NCBI GenBank assembly: GCA_016191785.1
Contig: JACPVJ010000060.1
Location: 1 to 48,078, forward strand
DNA length: 48,078 nt
Direction of reading: 5' to 3'
From: Myxococcales bacterium
GTDB lineage: Bacteria > Myxococcota_A > Polyangia > Polyangiales > Polyangiaceae
The stretch's first letter is position 1. Each line of letters begins with the position of its first letter. Below, piece by piece: positions 17,386-25,226 of this stretch. A model generated the notes under the pieces. The model made no database searches. It saw only the letters and a program-made list of their open reading frames with translations, and was not told the DNA's origin. The position numbers and the translations under genes were made by a program.

Positions 17386-18066
17386 CTACTTTCCGCGTTT
17401 GTCGAGCTCGCCCTCGACGAAGGGCCAGATGACCTCGCTCTGGTCGCCGGTGGTGCCGAACAGCACCTTCATGGTCTTGGCCTCGATCACCAGGTTGAGC
17501 GGGGCGAGCTTGGTGACGTTGAAGGCCCCGCCGAGCTGGTTCTCGGGGTCGAGCACGAAGGGGAAGTCGGTCTCGTAGGTCTTGGCCCAGCTGACCAGGT
17601 GCTTCTCTTGCGCCGGGTTCGACTGGCCGTCTTGGAACAGCGCGCTGAGCACGCGGAAGCCGCGGGGCGCGAGCTCGGCCGCGTGCTCGCCCAGCGACGG
17701 GTTCGAGCCAGTGCCGGCGTGCTCGTTCTTGCACGCGCCGCACCAGCCCGCCGCGGTGTTGAGCAGGACCAGCTCGATGCCCTTTTCGCCGTCCGGATCG
17801 TAGAAGTCCGAGAGCGCGATGGGGACGAGCTTCTCCGGGTCGTAGCCGTCGGCCTTGGGGTTCAGCCAGCCCTTCGCGAACTGGATGTCCGCGACCGGAT
17901 CGTTGCTCTTGATGTCCTTGGCGTAGGGGCCACTCGGGTAGCCAGCCTTGGTCCCCGAGTCGTCCTTCAAGAGGTAGTCGGGGATCTCCGGCCGGTTGGT
18001 GCCGCAGGCCACCCCGCCGAGCGCGAGCGCCAGCACCACCCCCCGAGAGCGGGCTCGGATCCCCAT
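17386..18066 (-). CDS. Thioredoxin-fold lipoprotein with WCGAC active site
   Basis: A 226-residue lipoprotein (MGIRARSRGVVLALALGGVAC, lipobox Cys at residue 21). The segment LSDFYDPDGEKGIELVLLN leads into the active site AAGWCGACKNEH. The C-terminal part has the cis-Pro region (KLAPLNLVIE). It is a paralogue of the protein encoded at 12908-13621, sharing the DFY(N/D)PDG(K/E)K segment that precedes the active site. The start overlaps the previous stop by one base (TGATG), and the beta-barrel gene begins 4 bp after its stop. CGAC is an unusual thioredoxin variant. The substrate is unknown; neighbouring Cys-containing envelope proteins are candidates. Confidence 0.9.
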   Translation of the reverse strand: MGIRARSRGVVLALALGGVACGTNRPEIPDYLLKDDSGTKAGYPSGPYAKDIKSNDPVADIQFAKGWLNPKADGYDPEKLVPIALSDFYDPDGEKGIELVLLNTAAGWCGACKNEHAGTGSNPSLGEHAAELAPRGFRVLSALFQDGQSNPAQEKHLVSWAKTYETDFPFVLDPENQLGGAFNVTKLAPLNLVIEAKTMKVLFGTTGDQSEVIWPFVEGELDKRGK

Positions 18067-19040
18067 CACTTCTTCTTGATGCCGAACACGCCGAGGACGG
18101 CGATGCCCTCGCCGTCGCTGGTGACCACGCTCTTGCCGTCGGCGCTGACCTTGCCGCCGCTGGCCTTGGCCCACCCGCCGTAGGGAGCCCACTCTTGACC
18201 CACCGAGACCCCGTGCAACCAGAACTCGACCTCGGTGCCCGCCGGCCAGCCCGCGGTGTTGGGCACGCTGAGGGTCGCGTGCGGGCAGAAGTGGGTGTCG
18301 ATCGGCGTCGTACCAACCAGGATCTCGAAGCCGGCCGCTTTGTCCACCGCCGCAGGTGCCTTGGCCATCGCGATCTCGACGGCGCGGAACTTCTGGAGCT
18401 CGGGCGAGTCGTAGAGCACCTCGTCGATCTCGATCTTGGCGCCGGCTGCCAGGGTCACCGTGACGTTGCTGCTGGTCGCGGCCGCGCCCGCCGCGAGGGC
18501 GACGCCCTGGCTGGGGTCCGGCAGCTTCGCGGTGGTGGCCGTGCCCATGTCGTACTTGGCGGTGTTGGTCGCCAAGAGCTGGGCGAACTCGACGTAGACG
18601 GTGCCGTCGCCGTACTTGAACGCCGGGCGCTTCAGCTCGACCCCGGGCAGCGTTCCGGCCAGGCACATGCCGCTGGTCTGGTCCTTCTGACAGACCACGC
18701 CCTGGGCGTCGGTGGTGGCCGGTGGCGCGCAGATGTCCGTGCCGCAGATGAACACCGGCACGCCCTCGGCGGGCGCACCGGACACGTCGACGATCTTCGC
18801 GTTCACCTCGTCGACCTTGTGAGGCGCATCGCTCGACGGATAGCCCGGACCGTCGGCGCACGACGGGCCGCCGCCGCTGCCCGCGCCGCCGCCGCCGGTG
18901 CCGCCGGTGGTGGTGCCGCCCGCACCGCCGGAGCCGCCGCCGGAGCTGCCGCCCCCGCCGCTGGCGTCGTCTCCGCCGCAGCCCGTGACCCCCACCATCG
19001 ACACGACCAAGAACGCAGAGGCGAGACGCAGCGCTGTCAT
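18066..19040 (-). CDS. Gly/Ser-linker lipoprotein with carboxypeptidase-regulatory-like (Ig-like) domain
   Basis: A 324-residue lipoprotein with lipobox VTGC near residue 21 and a long Gly/Ser/Thr linker to about residue 60. A domain beginning NAKIVDVSGAPAEGVPVFICG, with TDAQGVV, resembles the carboxypeptidase regulatory-like/transthyretin fold. The C-terminal half is beta-rich and may be a second adhesive or cupin-like domain; I cannot assign it. The ATG at 19040 is chosen over the GTG at 19049 because AGGTG lies 7 nt before it. First gene of the operon lipoprotein, thioredoxin-fold lipoprotein, beta-barrel, MATE. Seven cysteines after the lipobox could be substrates for the neighbouring thioredoxin-fold protein. 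Confidence 0.82.
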   Translation of the reverse strand: MTALRLASAFLVVSMVGVTGCGGDDASGGGGSSGGGSGGAGGTTTGGTGGGGAGSGGGPSCADGPGYPSSDAPHKVDEVNAKIVDVSGAPAEGVPVFICGTDICAPPATTDAQGVVCQKDQTSGMCLAGTLPGVELKRPAFKYGDGTVYVEFAQLLATNTAKYDMGTATTAKLPDPSQGVALAAGAAATSSNVTVTLAAGAKIEIDEVLYDSPELQKFRAVEIAMAKAPAAVDKAAGFEILVGTTPIDTHFCPHATLSVPNTAGWPAGTEVEFWLHGVSVGQEWAPYGGWAKASGGKVSADGKSVVTSDGEGIAVLGVFGIKKK

Positions 19041-19137
19041 GATGATCACCTAGATGCCGGCCCGAGCCCTGGCTTGCGCGGCCGGCGGCAGGGATCTTTA
19101 CCAGCTCGGCAGGCGTTGACCAGGGGCTCCCGGGATC

Positions 19138-21177
19138 TCAGCGGGGAAATGCCGCTGGATTTCCGCCGTCGACGGTCACGACGCAGCCCGTCGTCGCTTC
19201 TGCCGTGGCCAGGTAGGCGAAGGCGTCGGCGCAGTCCCGCGCCAGCGTCTCGCGCCCCAGGAGGTTCTGGCGGAAGTACGAGTCGGGCGAGATCCCCCGG
19301 GCCTTGGCCCGCGCCTCGAGCACGCCGCCGCCGAACAGCTCGGTCCGGATGCGGTCGGCGTTGATGGCGCCGGTGCGGATCTGGGCGCTGCCGAGATCGA
19401 CCGCGTACTGCTTCATCAGCGCCACCACGCCGGCCTTGGCGACGGCATAGGGGCCGAACTCGGGACCCTGGTTGAAGGCGCTCTTCGAGGCGTTGAACAG
19501 CAGGCAGCCCCCGATGCTCTGCGCCAGAAAAACGTCGGTGGCGGCGCGTGCGACGCGCTGGTGTCCCATCAAGTTCACCTCCAGCGAGGCGATCAGCGCC
19601 TGCTCCCCCGCGGCCTGGTGAAGCAGGCCCGACGGTGCGGTGCCCGCGTTGGAGACGACCAGATCGAGCCCCCCGAAGGTGCCGACGGCGACCGCGACGG
19701 CGCGGCGCACGTCGGCGTCGCTGCGCACGTCGCAGGGCGTGCTGGTGATCTTGGCCGCGTGCCGCGCCGCGAGCTCGGCCGCGGTCTGGGCGAGTCGCTC
19801 GGCGTCGAAGTCCGCCAGGCACACGTGGGCTCCGAGCTCGGCGAACCGCTCGGCGGTGGCGCGGCCGATGCCGCTGGCGGCGCCGGTCACCAGCGCGATG
19901 CGCCGTCCGAGCGGGCCGCCGGCGCTCATGCCGAGCGAGAGCTTCGCCTGCTCCAGGCTCCAGTACTCGACGTCGAACAGATCCAGCTCGCCCACCGGGC
20001 GGAACTCCCCCAGCGCCATGGCGTTCTGGATCACTCCCGCGGTGTGAAAGTAGATGTCGCCCGCGATCCGCGCCTCGGCCAGGGTGGCGCCCAGGCAGGC
20101 CACGCCGAGCTCCGGGACGGCGATCAGCCGCGGCAGGCCGTCGAGCCGCGTGACGGCCCGCCCGCGCGCGGCCTTGCCGCGCTCGACGTAGGCGGCATAG
20201 CGCTCGGCATAGTCGGCCAGCGCCGGCTCGACGTCGCCCTGCAGGAAGAGTGGCGTGGGCTTGGTGCGGATCACGTGGTCGGGCGTCACCGTTCCGATCT
20301 GCGTGACCCGCGCGGCATCTTCTCGCGCGAGCAGCGACAAAATCTCGGGCTCGTCGCGCCAGGTCACGACGAAGCGCTGACCGCCCTCGGCCCGAGCCAG
20401 CGCGCCGCGCAGCACCGGTGAGAGCGCGCGCTGCCGCTCGCTTCGCTCTTGGGCGCCGAGCGCGGCGGGCACGCTCACCTGAAGGCCCCGGCGCCGTTCG
20501 ATCAGCTGCTCGGCGCGGTCGACCGCGGCGATCATCCGCTCGTAGCTCTCGCGAGCGGTGGCGCCCCAGGTGAAGATGCCGTGCTTGTCGAGCACCATCA
20601 GCTCGCACTTCCCGAGCTCGGCCTCGAGCTCGACGATGCGCTGGGCCAGGACGAAGCCGGGCATCACGTAGGGCACGACCAACACGCCGCTGCCCCAGGC
20701 TTCGTGCGCCAGCTCGGCGCCGTTCGGTTGGTCGACCAGCGTCAGGACCGCGCTGGCGTGGGTGTGGTCGACGAACTTCTGCGGCAAGAACGCGTGCAAC
20801 AGCGCCTCGACGCTGGGCGTCGGGCTGGCCGGGTCGAGCATCTGGCTCCGCAGCCCCTTGACCATGTCCTGATCCGACAGCTCGGGCAGGCGACACTGCC
20901 GACGCAGGGCGTCGAGCCGGCACGCGGGGAAGCCCGCGGGCTCGATGCGCTCCAGATCCCAGCCGCTGCCCTTGACGTACAGCACCTCGACGCGCTCGCC
21001 GGTGAGCTCGGCGGCGCGGCTCTTCACGCTGGTGTTGCCCCCGCCGTGCAGCACCAAGCTCGGATCTCGGCCCAAGAGCCGCGAGGTGTAGACACGCAGC
21101 GCCAGATCTTCGCCGTGCGCGGGCGCGTACTTCTCGACGAACTCTGCGGCTTCCGACTCGGCGAAACGGGACTGCAT
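19138..21177 (-). CDS. Bifunctional aldolase / short-chain dehydrogenase (RhaD/RhaE-like)
   Basis: A 679-residue fusion. Residues 1 to about 400 form a class II aldolase/adducin domain, with VLHGGGNTSVK and the metal-site HTHASAVL. From about residue 425 a short-chain dehydrogenase domain begins, with TGAASGIGRATAERF (NAD binding), NAG in VVSNAGTAP, and the catalytic Tyr-Lys as YAVAK. This architecture belongs to the family that cleaves rhamnulose-1-phosphate-like sugars to lactaldehyde and oxidises the aldehyde. Asn-Ala-Ser-Lys (FNASKSAFN) stands where the catalytic Ser is expected. It stands alone; no other sugar-catabolic genes are next to it, so the sugar is unknown. Confidence 0.92.
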   Translation of the reverse strand: MQSRFAESEAAEFVEKYAPAHGEDLALRVYTSRLLGRDPSLVLHGGGNTSVKSRAAELTGERVEVLYVKGSGWDLERIEPAGFPACRLDALRRQCRLPELSDQDMVKGLRSQMLDPASPTPSVEALLHAFLPQKFVDHTHASAVLTLVDQPNGAELAHEAWGSGVLVVPYVMPGFVLAQRIVELEAELGKCELMVLDKHGIFTWGATARESYERMIAAVDRAEQLIERRRGLQVSVPAALGAQERSERQRALSPVLRGALARAEGGQRFVVTWRDEPEILSLLAREDAARVTQIGTVTPDHVIRTKPTPLFLQGDVEPALADYAERYAAYVERGKAARGRAVTRLDGLPRLIAVPELGVACLGATLAEARIAGDIYFHTAGVIQNAMALGEFRPVGELDLFDVEYWSLEQAKLSLGMSAGGPLGRRIALVTGAASGIGRATAERFAELGAHVCLADFDAERLAQTAAELAARHAAKITSTPCDVRSDADVRRAVAVAVGTFGGLDLVVSNAGTAPSGLLHQAAGEQALIASLEVNLMGHQRVARAATDVFLAQSIGGCLLFNASKSAFNQGPEFGPYAVAKAGVVALMKQYAVDLGSAQIRTGAINADRIRTELFGGGVLEARAKARGISPDSYFRQNLLGRETLARDCADAFAYLATAEATTGCVVTVDGGNPAAFPR

Positions 21178-21228
21178 GGCGGGTGGCGCGAGGCTAGCAA
21201 CAGAGCCGGCGGCAAGGTACCCTGATGC

Positions 21229-21819
21229 ATGCTCCGACCGTCGATGGCCCCGAAGCGCCCCTCGCGCGTCCAGGCGGCGACGGTGCGGGTGCGCGAGGCG
21301 TTCGTCGCCGAGCGCTTCGGCCCGAGCGCGGTGCAGCGCCTACGTGAGCTGGCGTCGCCCCCACTGCGCGAGGTGTTGCTCGCCCCCGCCGCGCCGTCCG
21401 GCGGGTGGGTGCCGTTCTCGCTGTTCGTCGAGATGAACCAGCTGGTCGATCGCACGTTCGGCAAGGGCGACGGTGAGCTCGCGTGGGAGAGCGGGCGCTT
21501 CGCCGCGTCACACAACGCCGGCGTGTGGAAGAGCCTGATCATGCGCCACGTCTCCCCGTCGATGCTGGTGAGCCTGGCCAGCAGCCTCTGGAGCAAGCAC
21601 TACGACGGCGGTCGGCTGGTGAGCCGCCCCGGCGGCGGCACTTGCGTGATGGTCAGCATCGTCGACTTTCCCGAGCCCGATCCGGCGCACTGCAAGGCAA
21701 TCGGCGGCTGGATGCAGGGGTCCCTCGAGATGGGACCGCGCAAGAACATCAAGGTCAAAGAGGTCGCGTGCCGCAGCGCTGGCGCTGCGATCTGCGAGTT
21801 CCGGCTGACCTGGGACTGA
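21229..21819 (+). CDS. Small V4R-like / DUF2378-like sensor protein
   Basis: A 196-residue soluble protein. The C-terminal part (EVACRSAGAAICEFRLTWD) matches the ending of V4R/heme-NO-binding-like small-molecule domains, where a Cys and a CxF/W strand close the domain. The middle part (WVPFSLFVEMNQLVDRTFGKGD) resembles the helical start of myxobacterial DUF2378-type proteins. Ligand and role are unknown. An internal ATG five codons downstream (MAPKRP) is an alternative start. The last 61 bases of the gene plus 2 bp beyond the stop are repeated almost perfectly at 24472-24534; see the repeat entries. Confidence 0.7.
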   Translation: MLRPSMAPKRPSRVQAATVRVREAFVAERFGPSAVQRLRELASPPLREVLLAPAAPSGGWVPFSLFVEMNQLVDRTFGKGDGELAWESGRFAASHNAGVWKSLIMRHVSPSMLVSLASSLWSKHYDGGRLVSRPGGGTCVMVSIVDFPEPDPAHCKAIGGWMQGSLEMGPRKNIKVKEVACRSAGAAICEFRLTWD

Positions 21820-21821
21820 TC
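21759..21821 (+). repeat. 63-bp direct repeat, left copy (3' end of the V4R-like gene)
   Basis: Identical to 24472-24534 except for one base (C at 21792, T at 24505). Similarity begins and ends abruptly on both sides. The copy includes the last 20 codons of the V4R-like gene and its TGA. An internal dyad with 8-bp arms, CGCAGCGC TG GCGCTGCG, is at 21772-21789. The two copies bracket the protease/kelch operon, with a spacing of 2713 bp. Confidence 0.97.
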
Positions 21822-21839
21822 GCCGGCTCCAGGCTGCCG

Positions 21840-23063
21840 TCACGGCCCGAGCGTGAACACCCAACCCTGCTCCCGCATCCCCGGCTCATCGGGAGAAGAG
21901 CCACCCCAGAGCAGGGCTTGCCGGCCGTTCCCGAACGCCGTGAAGCTGGCAGCGGCACCGTACAACGGTGGCGGGCTGCACTCGTCGAGGGGCAGCGGGG
22001 CCCACGTGTCCGTCGCGACGTCGTAGATGCCACCGGTGTTCGTGGGCTCGAGCTGGCCCGTGGGTTCGCCGCCCCACACCACGACCTTGGTGCCAGCCTC
22101 CGGCGTGGTGAGCGCCACCCCATACGCCAGGGAGCGAGCGCTCGGCGCGCCCGCGGTGCTCACTGGCTGCCAGCTGTCGGCCGAGAGCGAGTAGCGCGCG
22201 CCATCGTTTGACGCGGGCTCGTCGCCGTCGCTCGAGCCGCTCCACACGAAGAGCTCACCCGTGGCGGCGAGATAGACCAGGACCGCTCCCGACCGGCTGC
22301 TCGGCGCGCCGGCCGTCGAGGCGGCGACCCACCGCTGCTCGCCTGGGAGAAAATAGTGAAGTTGGACGCTCGAGTCCGAGTTGGCCAGCCCCGCCACGTG
22401 GTCGCCCGCCTGGGCGACAGCGCTCTGGTACGGCCCCACCCTGAGCTCCAGCGGCTCGCCGCCGAGCTTCGTCCAGACCCCGGCCTCGGGATCGTACAGC
22501 GCTCCGTCCGGGAACACCCCGCTCGGCGTCTTGAGGGCGTCGCCGCCATAGCCGCCCCAGAGCAGGAGCGAATTGCCCGCGCGGCCCGTCACGGGCGAGT
22601 GCCGCGGGGCGAGCTGACCTTGCGTGGACATTGGGCTCCAGATTCCGGTGCTCAGATCGAGCTGGAACCCGTCGGTGAGGTATCCAGTTCCGCCCGGGTC
22701 CATCCCGCCCCACGAAAAGAGACGATCCCCGAGGACGCCGAACGCCGCGCCGCTGCGCGGCGACGGGGCGCCGGCGGTCGGGATCGGCAGGACCTCAGCG
22801 TTCGAGCGCACGTGCCAGCCGCTCACCAGGGGACTCGACGCACCAGCGTGGGGGTCGGAGTCGCCTCGTCCTCCCCAGATCGCGATCTGGTCTGAGCCCC
22901 ATGCCTCCGCGCTGTGCGCGCCTCGATCGCCGGCGCCTGCCGGCGGCGGGATGCGCGTCCAGTGAGGCCCAGTACAAGCAGAGCCGCCGCTCCCCGAGTC
23001 GGGGCCGACCTTGCCGCCGCAGCCGAGAACCGCGAGCGCAGCGAGCAGCCAGAGCCGAGTCAT
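21840..23063 (-). CDS. Kelch-repeat lipoprotein
   Basis: A 407-residue lipoprotein (MTRLWLLAALAVLGC, Cys at residue 15). At least six kelch-type blades carry the motif of small residues, a hydrophobic strand and WGG: QIAIWGG, RLFSWGGMD, SLLLWGGYGG, ELFVWSGSS, KVVVWGGE and ALLWGGSS, interleaved with TAGAPSxRSG turns. These would fold into a beta-propeller on the cell surface or in the periplasm, typically for protein or glycan binding. The ATG at 23063 overlaps the stop of the metalloprotease gene (ATGA), which rules out the longer upstream frame. It may be a binding partner of the protease. It lies wholly within the segment bounded by the 63-bp repeats. Confidence 0.9.
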   Translation of the reverse strand: MTRLWLLAALAVLGCGGKVGPDSGSGGSACTGPHWTRIPPPAGAGDRGAHSAEAWGSDQIAIWGGRGDSDPHAGASSPLVSGWHVRSNAEVLPIPTAGAPSPRSGAAFGVLGDRLFSWGGMDPGGTGYLTDGFQLDLSTGIWSPMSTQGQLAPRHSPVTGRAGNSLLLWGGYGGDALKTPSGVFPDGALYDPEAGVWTKLGGEPLELRVGPYQSAVAQAGDHVAGLANSDSSVQLHYFLPGEQRWVAASTAGAPSSRSGAVLVYLAATGELFVWSGSSDGDEPASNDGARYSLSADSWQPVSTAGAPSARSLAYGVALTTPEAGTKVVVWGGEPTGQLEPTNTGGIYDVATDTWAPLPLDECSPPPLYGAAASFTAFGNGRQALLWGGSSPDEPGMREQGWVFTLGP

Positions 23064-24259
23064 GGTGCGAGCCCGGTCTGGTCCGGCGCCACCCGGCCGA
23101 TGGCCTGGTTGTAGGTTCGATAGCGCTCGGTGAACTTGGTCGCCACGCCCCGGGCCGTGACACATTGATCATCCAAGAGCTCCGTGCCGGGGTCGCCCGC
23201 GCCGTACATCAGGTTCTGCGGAGAATCGTCCTCGTGGTACAGGCCCAGCACATGGCCGAGCTCGTGGGCGGGGACCGCTCGCACGTCGTGCAACCCGGGC
23301 GGCGCACGATTGATCTCGGCGACTCCCTCCGCCACGACAGCGTGTCCCGTCCAGGGGCAGTGCAGGTAGCCGAAGCTGGCGATGGCCGGCTGTAGCTTCT
23401 GGATGAACCCGGCCGCCGCCGGGCCGAGCGCTTTGGCGATGAGCTCGTTGCGCTCCGTTTGGAACGCGAAGTGGTTGTGTCCCTGGTCGCAATTGTTCAG
23501 GGTTTGGTTGTCGGATCGCCTCTTGAACACCAGCGTGGCCACCACTTGAAACTGGATCCCGCACCGCGACCAGAGGTCGTCGGGCGGCTCGTACTCCCCG
23601 GTGGGATCGATCGAGCTCTTCGGGTTCCACCCGGGCGGCACAGTGTCGGTGAGGTCGCCGTGAAACGGGATGAAGTCCAAGAGCGCGCGGCCGCGGCTGC
23701 CGAAGTCCTGCTGCTTCAGCGTGCCAGCCACCGGAGCGTTGTGGACCCACGAGATCAAGATCACCGGCACGACCAGGACGTCGCTCGCCAGTCTGAACCA
23801 CGTCGCGGTCTTGGTATGTCCGGCGCAGTTCTGCTGGGTGACCGCGTAGTCGTTGCCCGGAACGAAGTTGCCGGTGCGCACCGCCCAGTTCAGCCACGTC
23901 TGACCGAACACGCCCGTAGACTGCGTGCCCGTCACAGGCCGAAGCGGGGTGTGCCAGTCGTCGACTTCATGGGGTCGCGGCGCGAACTCGTAGAGGTTGA
24001 GCGTGCCGAGCCCCTGACCCCCGCACGAGCCGTCGTAGGTGGTCGAGTACTTGCCGAGCGCCGTGGCCCAGCTGCCCGCCGGGGCAGAGTACCAACCCTG
24101 AAACCACGGGTTGTCGCGGGTGACCTCGATCGGGTCATCGGGCTTGCCGCTGGCCAGGCCGTCGACGTGAGCGGGCTCGACGTTGACACCGTTATCCCCA
24201 TTCGGCTGCGGGCCGCCTCCGCCGCAACCGGTGTCGTTCCAGCCGCAGATCCCGAGCAC
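23060..24259 (-). CDS. Metzincin-type zinc metalloprotease; true start probably upstream and out of frame
   Basis: At least 399 residues in the open frame. Near the C-terminus is HELGHVLGLYHED, the HExxHxxGxxH zinc site of metzincins, followed by the Met-turn NLMYG. The overall layout is closest to matrixin or other secreted metzincins. The N-terminus has CGWNDTGCGGGG, as in lipoproteins or secreted proteins. The frame has only a GTG at 24259 with no good ribosome-binding site. The well-placed start is the ATG at 24359, with GAGGG 6 nt upstream. It is separated from this frame by a heptamer tract and lies one base out of frame. Losing one heptamer would fuse them as a protein of 430 residues. 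Coupled by ATGA to the kelch lipoprotein gene. Confidence 0.88.
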   Translation of the reverse strand: MLGICGWNDTGCGGGGPQPNGDNGVNVEPAHVDGLASGKPDDPIEVTRDNPWFQGWYSAPAGSWATALGKYSTTYDGSCGGQGLGTLNLYEFAPRPHEVDDWHTPLRPVTGTQSTGVFGQTWLNWAVRTGNFVPGNDYAVTQQNCAGHTKTATWFRLASDVLVVPVILISWVHNAPVAGTLKQQDFGSRGRALLDFIPFHGDLTDTVPPGWNPKSSIDPTGEYEPPDDLWSRCGIQFQVVATLVFKRRSDNQTLNNCDQGHNHFAFQTERNELIAKALGPAAAGFIQKLQPAIASFGYLHCPWTGHAVVAEGVAEINRAPPGLHDVRAVPAHELGHVLGLYHEDDSPQNLMYGAGDPGTELLDDQCVTARGVATKFTERYRTYNQAIGRVAPDQTGLAP

Positions 24260-24299
24260 CGAGGCGGCTATTCCAAGCTGCGAGGCAACAGTGCGCCAG

Positions 24300-24350
24300 C
24301 TGCGTGCTGCGTGCTGCGTGCTGCGTGCTGCGTGCTGCGATGCTGCGATG
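24300..24350 (-). repeat. Heptanucleotide tandem repeat at the start of the metalloprotease gene
   Basis: On the plus strand, five perfect copies of CTGCGTG (24300-24334) are followed by two copies of the 8-bp variant CTGCGATG (24335-24350). The tract lies between the ATG with a ribosome-binding site (24359) and the protease frame. Seven is not a multiple of three, so each gain or loss of a unit changes the reading frame. Confidence 0.97.
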
Positions 24351-24356
24351 CTGCTT

Positions 24357-24370
24357 CATCGTCCGCCCTC
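24357..24370 (-). promoter_or_regulatory. Ribosome-binding site and ATG upstream of the heptamer tract
   Basis: On the minus strand GAGGG (24370-24366) is followed after 6 nt by ATG (24359-24357). Read from this ATG the present sequence gives a 55-residue peptide (MKQHRSIAARSTQ...) ending at 24192. The rest of the 24260-24582 gap holds the heptamer tract, the right-hand 63-bp repeat and no intact gene. Confidence 0.7.
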
Positions 24371-24471
24371 TACCTTCCGTGGACGAGTCTGCGGGGTCGC
24401 GGCGCCCAGCACAATGCTCGCCTGCTCGCCTGCCGAAATTTTGTGTGGGCGGGTGGGACAGCCCGGAGCGC

Positions 24472-24534
24472 AGAGGTCGCGTGCCGCAGCGCTGGCGCTG
24501 CGATTTGCGAGTTCCGGCTGACCTGGGACTGATC
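24472..24534 (+). repeat. 63-bp direct repeat, right copy (orphan 3' gene fragment)
   Basis: This copy of 21759-21821 encodes the same last residues (EVACRSAGAAICEFRLTWD and stop) but has no gene body upstream. Upstream sequence 24360-24471 shows no similarity to the V4R-like gene. The internal dyad is at 24485-24502. It marks the right boundary of the segment carrying the protease/kelch operon. Confidence 0.95.
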
Positions 24535-24582
24535 TGCAATTGTCGATTGGTTGGCTCGGCGTAACGTGGTACCTCGGCGCCC

Positions 24583-25131
24583 GTGAAACCCTCGGTCGCG
24601 ACCGCGCTCGGCCTGCTCGCCGGCCTCTCGCTCCTGCCGCGCGCCGCGCGTGCGGACGTCTCGTCCTGGCTCTACGTCGCGCCGGGGTACTCGTGGACCA
24701 AGCAGGGCGACCAGGCCACACAGTCCCAGCCCGCGCTTCAGCTCGACACCGGCATGGGCAGCCCGCCCAAGTACGCGGTGATCGTCGGCGGCCTGCTCCA
24801 CTGGCAGACGCACTTCGGCCGCGGCAGCGATCTGGGCCTGCTCTTGCGCACGGCGACCCACGGCTTCGTCAACGGCGGCTGGGGCGCTGCCGTCGATCTG
24901 GGCGGGTACGAGCGCTGGTGGGAGCTCGGGTCGGCGGGCGGCATGGGCCAGCTGGTGCTCGGGGCCCCGTGGGGCATCACGCTCGCGGGGGGCGCGGGTC
25001 GGGGCACCAACGATGGCCAGCACTACAGCGTCACCCTCGGCGTCGACCTGGCCCGCTTGACGGTCTACCGGCGCACCGGGGATTCGTGGTGGAAGAACAC
25101 CTTCCCCGCGTACCGGCCCGAAGAAGAGTGA
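24583..25131 (+). CDS. Small secreted or outer-membrane beta-rich protein
   Basis: A 182-residue protein with a clear signal peptide (GTG start, MKPSVATALGLLAGLSLLPRA, cleavage after ARA). The mature part is rich in Gly, Trp and Tyr in alternating patterns (SSWLYVAPGYSW, AVIVGGLLHWQTHFG, GGWGAAVDLGGYERWW), as in small 8-stranded outer-membrane barrels, although the end (RPEEE) is not the typical aromatic residue. Function unknown. It starts 48 bp after the orphan repeat and may represent the original neighbour of the V4R-like gene before insertion of the protease cassette. Confidence 0.75.
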   Translation: MKPSVATALGLLAGLSLLPRAARADVSSWLYVAPGYSWTKQGDQATQSQPALQLDTGMGSPPKYAVIVGGLLHWQTHFGRGSDLGLLLRTATHGFVNGGWGAAVDLGGYERWWELGSAGGMGQLVLGAPWGITLAGGAGRGTNDGQHYSVTLGVDLARLTVYRRTGDSWWKNTFPAYRPEEE

Positions 25132-25226
25132 GCGCGGTCGGCGTGCGCCAGCGACGGGGCGATCGAGGCTGGCCGCTCGGAGCCGCGAGTGGTCAACCCG
25201 CACAGCGTGAGATATCGTCCCGCTCG

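Noticed and set aside
24300..24350. Heptamer tract considered as a CRISPR array or repeat-protein coding region
   Set aside because: Units are only 7-8 bp with no spacers, and no cas genes are present.
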